Source of the DNA: Vibrio sp. MEBiC08052
GTDB taxonomy: Bacteria; Pseudomonadota; Gammaproteobacteria; Enterobacterales; Vibrionaceae
Length of the DNA: 64,000 nucleotides
Reading direction: 5' to 3'
NCBI RefSeq assembly: GCF_001506075.1
Contig: NZ_KQ947475.1
Span: 3,292,631-3,356,630 of the forward strand
Translations under genes and position numbers: made by a program
Shown here: positions 60,088-64,000 of the stretch, piece after piece
Position numbering within the stretch: the stretch's first letter is position 1
Layout: the number at the start of each line of letters is the position of its first letter
The notes under the pieces: model-generated
Seen by the model: only the letters and a program-made list of their open reading frames with translations
The model's database searches: none
Told to the model about the DNA's origin: nothing

Positions 60088-61395
60088 ATGAACAATCATC
60101 TTTTTTCTAAACATATCATCCAAAGTCTGTTGGATTTAGATGCATATAAAATCAATATGATGCAGGCCATTCATACTTTCTACCCTAATATCGAGGTTCG
60201 TTACGAACTGACCGTCCGCTCAGAAGAAGATATCAGCGGATTACTCCCAGAAATTCGTGGAGAAGTGGAACAACTGTCGAAGTTACGCTTTTCTCAAGCA
60301 GAAATCGACTATCTGAAAAAGAGTTCTCCTCATCTAAAACCAGCTTTCCTGCATGCATTGCGTTATTTTCAATTTCAACCCGCACAGCAGGTTGAGTTTG
60401 GCATCATCCAGCAAGGTTCACAACGTCAGCTGCGAATCGGGATTCGCGGAACATGGCGTGACACAATTCTGTATGAGACCATGATTATGGCGATCATTTC
60501 AGAAGTCAGAAGCCGATATAACTGGCAAGATGTTCCCGCTGACTTGCCTCGTCAGGTTCTGCACAATAAACTCGTGGCGCTGAAGCGTGAGCTGGCCGAG
60601 CGCGGTATTGATAACTTTAGACTCACAGAAATGGGCACGCGTCGCCGCTTCTCAGCACAAATACAAGAACAAGTCATGGCCGAGTTGAAGCAAGAGATCC
60701 CTGAGCTGTTACTCGGTACGAGCAACTATCATTTCGCCCGAAAATTTGACCTGAAACCAATTGGCACAATTGCGCACGAATGGTTTATGGGTCATCAGGC
60801 ACTGGTAAATCCGGGAGATTCACAACGCGTCGCGCTGGAACAGTGGCTGACAGCATTTGATGGTCAACTATCTATCGCGCCTACCGATACTCTCAATATC
60901 GATGCTTTTCTCAATGATTTTAATATGCATTTAGCGAAAGCTTACGATGGTGTCCGGCATGATTCCGGTTGTCCCTTTACTTGGGGCGAGAAGATGATTG
61001 CACACTACAAAAAACTAGGGATAGACCCTCGGACGAAACTCTTTATTTTCTCTGATAGCCTCGACTTCAGTCAGGCACTGGAACTGTGTGAGTATTTTGC
61101 CGGACGTGCTCAGATTTCTTTCGGGATTGGGACATTCTTAACCAACGATCTCGGTGGCTGGAAAAACCAATATGGTCAAACCTATGCACCGCTATCGATT
61201 GTGATCAAACTCGCTGAATGTCATGGCCGCCCCGTTGCGAAGATCAGCGACGAGCCAGAAAAAGCCATGTGTGAAGATGCTGTTTTTCTTGCCAATTTGA
61301 AGCAACAATTCAATATCGATTTCAATATTGATCAGCTTATCGCTACTCTCAAAGACATGAAACATAACCAACGCAAATATATTGCAGCTGCCTGA
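60088..61395 (+). CDS. pncB: Nicotinate phosphoribosyltransferase
   Basis: A 435-residue cytoplasmic enzyme that converts nicotinate and PRPP to nicotinate mononucleotide in the Preiss-Handler salvage route to NAD. Family marks are LDLDAYKINMMQAIHTFYP, FRLTEMGTRRRFSAQIQE, GTSNYHFARKFDLKPIGTIA with HEWFMGHQAL, and KLFIFSDSLDFSQAL with FGIGTFLTNDLGG at the phosphate site. GAGGA is seven bases before the ATG. It diverges from nrtR. A hairpin (61391-61415) overlaps its stop codon. Confidence 0.96.
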   Translation: MNNHLFSKHIIQSLLDLDAYKINMMQAIHTFYPNIEVRYELTVRSEEDISGLLPEIRGEVEQLSKLRFSQAEIDYLKKSSPHLKPAFLHALRYFQFQPAQQVEFGIIQQGSQRQLRIGIRGTWRDTILYETMIMAIISEVRSRYNWQDVPADLPRQVLHNKLVALKRELAERGIDNFRLTEMGTRRRFSAQIQEQVMAELKQEIPELLLGTSNYHFARKFDLKPIGTIAHEWFMGHQALVNPGDSQRVALEQWLTAFDGQLSIAPTDTLNIDAFLNDFNMHLAKAYDGVRHDSGCPFTWGEKMIAHYKKLGIDPRTKLFIFSDSLDFSQALELCEYFAGRAQISFGIGTFLTNDLGGWKNQYGQTYAPLSIVIKLAECHGRPVAKISDEPEKAMCEDAVFLANLKQQFNIDFNIDQLIATLKDMKHNQRKYIAAA

Positions 61396-61415
61396 ATCAC
61401 TGCATGTGATTCAGG
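61391..61415 (+). terminator. Hairpin at the pncB stop codon
   Basis: CCTGAATCAC (61391-61400) pairs with GTGATTCAGG (61406-61415) across TGCAT. The pncB TGA (61393-61395) lies in the left arm. Confidence 0.65.
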
Positions 61416-61474
61416 TTACTCTATCCAACAAATAACCTGATGGATAAACAACCTGTCCCATTAATCATCGATTT

Positions 61475-61515
61475 AAAAAAAAACCGCTTAATCAGCTCAT
61501 TTTAACAAATAAGCG
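61475..61515 (-). terminator. Terminator of the radical SAM gene
   Basis: On the minus strand CGCTTA (61515-61510) pairs with TAAGCG (61490-61485), and nine Ts follow (61483-61475). The left arm lies in the last codons of the gene. Confidence 0.65.
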
Positions 61516-62674
61516 TTTCAAAAAAGGGGCGGTATACGGGGATCAGTTTAACGATCGGAGTCAGTGCAGCAGCGTCTTCTTCACGACGGCACACTTTGAT
61601 AAACTTGTGCCATTCCGACGGGTTCACCTTCGCTCTCAGCGCTCTGATAAGTAAGGCATAAGAGCGATTTAAAATCGCTTTCTTTTCCCCTGTCGCTTTG
61701 ACCATCAACATTGCCAGCTCACCAATCACTTTCTTTTTCAGTTCTGCCGGTAATGCCCCGACGGCCATATAACTCGGTTCATAAACCGGATTAAAAAATA
61801 AGCCATCTGCCAAACCTGTTTCAATATATTGTTCATAAATTTCGTCATAGAGTCTGACGACTTCAACAACATTATATAAAGAGACAGTCATGCAAATTTC
61901 AACACTAAAATTTGCTTGTTCACTCGCAAGTCGAATCAGTTTATCCATATTCTTAAAGTTGATGCCCTTACGAGTACGCAGCCCAATCTCTCCCAAGCCA
62001 TCCAGTGATACCGTGAAATGAACCTGCTCGAATTTAGATAATGCATCGATTAATCCATCACCATTGCGCAGCTTGGTAAACTGACCATTTGACGAGTAGC
62101 GCACCGTCGCATCCGCTGGTGTGTTGGCGATGATATCGATAGTGCTCAGCGACATCGTGGGATCCCCCCCATAAATCGAGACTAACCTGGCATGTTTCAA
62201 GTTATCATAAATACGAGTAACCTCTTCAACCGGCATGTTTTTATGCTCTGCGGTCTTGTCAGTGATGCCGATTTCATCTCGAATCCCCCAGTCTGAAAGC
62301 TCATCGAGACGCTTGTCAGACACAAGACACATTCCACAGGACATCCCACAAGTGATATCAGGTGCAAGATAAAAATAGATGAAGTCTCTTCCGCCACGAT
62401 CCCAATACTGACTGAGTTCCCCGTTTTTCTCATAGCCCAATTCGGAGAAAAAGGTTGTCACTGATTTCGCCATGCACGTTGTACAACGGGTATGCATACG
62501 CGCCTTATCATTTTTCAGATGTGCTTCCCTGAGCTGATTCAACCAATCGCTCGTCAAATAATCATCAAGTGATTCATGTCCGACAGGAGAAATATAACAG
62601 CAGGGAGAGTATCCGACTGGATTGCTGTAGATAGAAAGAAATGGCGCTAAACACACGGGTTTATTATTGCTCAT
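61502..62674 (-). CDS. Orphan radical SAM protein with an N-terminal auxiliary Cys motif
   Basis: A 390-residue radical SAM enzyme. The AdoMet cluster motif is CGMSCGMC (CxxxCxxC) at about residues 109-116, followed by GGDPTMS as the GGE-like motif and VHFTVSLDGLGEIGLRT. Before it, an N-terminal stretch carries CLAP, SPCCY and CTTCM cysteines, as in proteins with a twitch/SPASM-like auxiliary cluster placed first. Radical SAM proteins of this type modify peptides or proteins, but no precursor peptide gene or partner is visible within 1 kb. It converges on pncB. No clear ribosome site precedes the start. Confidence 0.85.
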   Translation of the reverse strand: MSNNKPVCLAPFLSIYSNPVGYSPCCYISPVGHESLDDYLTSDWLNQLREAHLKNDKARMHTRCTTCMAKSVTTFFSELGYEKNGELSQYWDRGGRDFIYFYLAPDITCGMSCGMCLVSDKRLDELSDWGIRDEIGITDKTAEHKNMPVEEVTRIYDNLKHARLVSIYGGDPTMSLSTIDIIANTPADATVRYSSNGQFTKLRNGDGLIDALSKFEQVHFTVSLDGLGEIGLRTRKGINFKNMDKLIRLASEQANFSVEICMTVSLYNVVEVVRLYDEIYEQYIETGLADGLFFNPVYEPSYMAVGALPAELKKKVIGELAMLMVKATGEKKAILNRSYALLIRALRAKVNPSEWHKFIKVCRREEDAAALTPIVKLIPVYRPFFETLIC

Positions 62675-62804
62675 TCGCCCCGATACTCATCCGAATTTTT
62701 TGAATACACAACTTTAATTAGGTTTATGTTTTTATTCAACATATATCAGTAAAGCTTTAAATCGGAATTGATCTGACGATAGTCTGAAAATACATAATAA
62801 CCAT

Positions 62805-63065
62805 TCAATTCATCGGTAACTTTAATCCGACGAGCTGCACCTGCCAATCGCGAACGCGGGCAACGACCCAAGTCAATCCCTGCCAGTAGAAGGAATCCCC
62901 TTGTTCAGGGTTTTCTCCAAGCTGCTGATAAACCAACATTTCTAATGTCATATCTTTGGGGTAATCACTGAGATCCAGTCCGTAATACAAACCGATATCA
63001 GCGACCGCCACTTTCGCTTCCAGAAAAAAATCGCCCAAAAGCCGACCAACGATATCAACACGCAT
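62805..63065 (-). CDS. Standalone CorC/HlyC transporter-associated domain protein
   Basis: An 86-residue cytoplasmic protein whose sequence LYYGLDLSDYPKDMTLEMLV, QLGENPEQGDSFYWQGLTW and VVARVRDWQVQLVGLKL follows the CorC/HlyC associated domain usually found at the C-terminus of CorC, CBS-type exporters and some K+/H+ antiporters. Here it stands alone. AGGAGGA sits just before the ATG at 63065; an in-frame ATG at 63083 lies before that site. It may regulate a transporter in trans. Its flanks are the orphan radical SAM gene and an MscS gene, with no operon. Confidence 0.7.
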   Translation of the reverse strand: MRVDIVGRLLGDFFLEAKVAVADIGLYYGLDLSDYPKDMTLEMLVYQQLGENPEQGDSFYWQGLTWVVARVRDWQVQLVGLKLPMN

Positions 63066-63286
63066 CTTTCCTCCTTGATTCATATTTTGGTATGTGGACT
63101 TGATCCGATTATCCGGTTCGAATCACATCACTTTGTCAGGAAGTTTTCATCACTAACAAAATTTAATACTATGCAATCAATTTCATTTCAGCAAATTCAA
63201 ACAGATCATCTACTCGGTCAATGACAAAAATTGCCACAGCGATACAAGAATGGGGCCTTCATATCAATAAACAAGGTAATATATAC

Positions 63287-63312
63287 CCTGAGCAGACGAG
63301 GATCTGCTCGGG
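63287..63312 (-). terminator. Hairpin after the second MscS gene
   Basis: CCTGAGCAGA (63287-63296) pairs with TCTGCTCGGG (63303-63312, one wobble), 23 bases past the MscS stop on the minus strand. TATATATT follows instead of a true T-run. Confidence 0.5.
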
Positions 63313-63334
63313 CAATTTGCTGGGGTAACTAGGA

Positions 63335-64000
63335 TCAACCTCGTTTTAGACGCACTTCGAGTGGCTCTGCTCCCACACTTTCAGGCTCTAGTTTGAGGGT
63401 TTGGGTTGGATAAGCAATATCAGCACCGTGATGATGGATGATTTCCATGACTTTTAACAGCACATCCTGTTTCACTTCATGATAACGCATCCAGTTGACA
63501 GTTTTCGTGAAAGTGTAGATGAAGAAGTCTAGCGATGATGCGCCAAAAGAATCAAAATTAACAATCAGCGTCTGGTTCGCATCAATATCAGGATGTTCCT
63601 CTAACATCTGTCTCACATCAGTAACAATCGTAGCAACCTTCTCTGAATCGCCATATCGTAAGCCAATGACCTCATAGATACGTCGATTGAGCATCCGAGA
63701 CGGGTTTTCAACCACAATGCTACTGAACACCGAATTCGGCACATAAAGCGGACGTTTATCAAACGTGCGAATCACTGTCATCCGCCAACCAATCCGTTCC
63801 ACAGTCCCTTCAATGGCACGATCCGGTGAGCGAATCCAGTCTCCCACTTTAAAAGGACGGTCAAAATAGATCATCATGCCCCCGAAAAAATTCGACAGCA
63901 GATCTTTCGCAGCAAAACCGACCACTAAGCCACCAACGCCTCCAAACGTCAGTAATCCGGACAGACTGAGACCAAATGTTTGCATGATCGACAATAGACC
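63335..64000 (-). CDS. MscS-family mechanosensitive channel, 5' end cut by window
   Basis: The C-terminal 221 residues of a mechanosensitive channel; the frame is open to base 64000, so the gene starts beyond the window. The pore helix [20 protein letters not shown] carries the Ala/Gly pattern of MscS. It is followed by beta-domain [20 protein letters not shown], then the alpha/beta domain to [18 protein letters not shown]. This matches the YnaI/YbiO-like or larger MscS type. It is a different paralogue from the one at the left edge. A TTG at 63994 is internal, not the start. Confidence 0.92.
   Translation of the reverse strand, partial: GLLSIMQTFGLSLSGLLTFGGVGGLVVGFAAKDLLSNFFGGMMIYFDRPFKVGDWIRSPDRAIEGTVERIGWRMTVIRTFDKRPLYVPNSVFSSIVVENPSRMLNRRIYEVIGLRYGDSEKVATIVTDVRQMLEEHPDIDANQTLIVNFDSFGASSLDFFIYTFTKTVNWMRYHEVKQDVLLKVMEIIHHHGADIAYPTQTLKLEPESVGAEPLEVRLKRG

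Overview
The window looks like ordinary chromosome of a marine gammaproteobacterium of the Vibrionaceae, probably a Vibrio and possibly its second chromosome. The evidence is gene content recalled from vibrios: a fold-III lysine/ornithine decarboxylase, SpeG, an NrtR-PncB pair, a DUF3612-type XRE regulator, a DUF3541 secreted protein, a MoxR/Bat operon, CheV, and five chemoreceptor or GGDEF signalling proteins. No rRNA, tRNA, insertion sequence, phage or CRISPR array is visible. The species and chromosome assignments are inference.

Layout. 0-7 kb: truncated MscS channel, peptidase T, a DsbA/FrnE-like oxidoreductase, an aromatic/aspartate aminotransferase, a 66-residue protein and a Cache-type chemoreceptor. 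7.4-14.4 kb: a compact MoxR-DUF58-DUF4381-BatA-BatB/C-BatD operon whose BatB/C protein carries two hexanucleotide-encoded low-complexity tracts. 14.6-19.8 kb: an L,D-transpeptidase, then a MelB-like symporter/LacZ operon. 20.2-27 kb: the least familiar part, a one-way run of eight genes (Dabb, DUF2000, PaaK-like adenylating enzyme, class-IV aminotransferase, prephenate-dehydratase-like, AhpD-like, ornithine cyclodeaminase-like, LysE exporter) opposite an Lrp-type regulator. It resembles a pathway that makes and exports a non-standard amino acid-like metabolite. 27-31.2 kb: an aotJQMP-argR-like basic amino acid ABC importer with its AraC-type regulator.

31.7-41 kb: a GST, two chemoreceptors, a SpoIIAA-like protein, thioredoxin 2 with an altered active site, ohr/ohrR with putative paired operators, a small lipoprotein and an SbmA-type transporter. 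41-50.6 kb: an outer-membrane barrel, an unlisted 53-residue membrane protein, the lysine/ornithine decarboxylase, an M35 metalloprotease behind a very AT-rich leader, a GH4 6-phospho-glucosidase with a divergent LysR regulator, a thioesterase and SpeG. 50.7-64 kb: PpiC, a soluble PAS chemoreceptor, CheV, a malate-synthase-like domain protein opposite an XRE/DUF3612 regulator, a CHASE-GGDEF cyclase, a DUF3541 protein, NrtR/PncB, an orphan radical SAM protein, a CorC-domain protein and a second truncated MscS channel.

How parts work together: the aot importer, decarboxylase and SpeG form an arginine/ornithine to polyamine theme. LacZ with its symporter and the GH4 enzyme are sugar-use modules. 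Four chemoreceptors and CheV feed a chemotaxis core (CheA/CheY) that is not in this window. All functional calls are from reading translated sequence and recalled family features; no database search was run.
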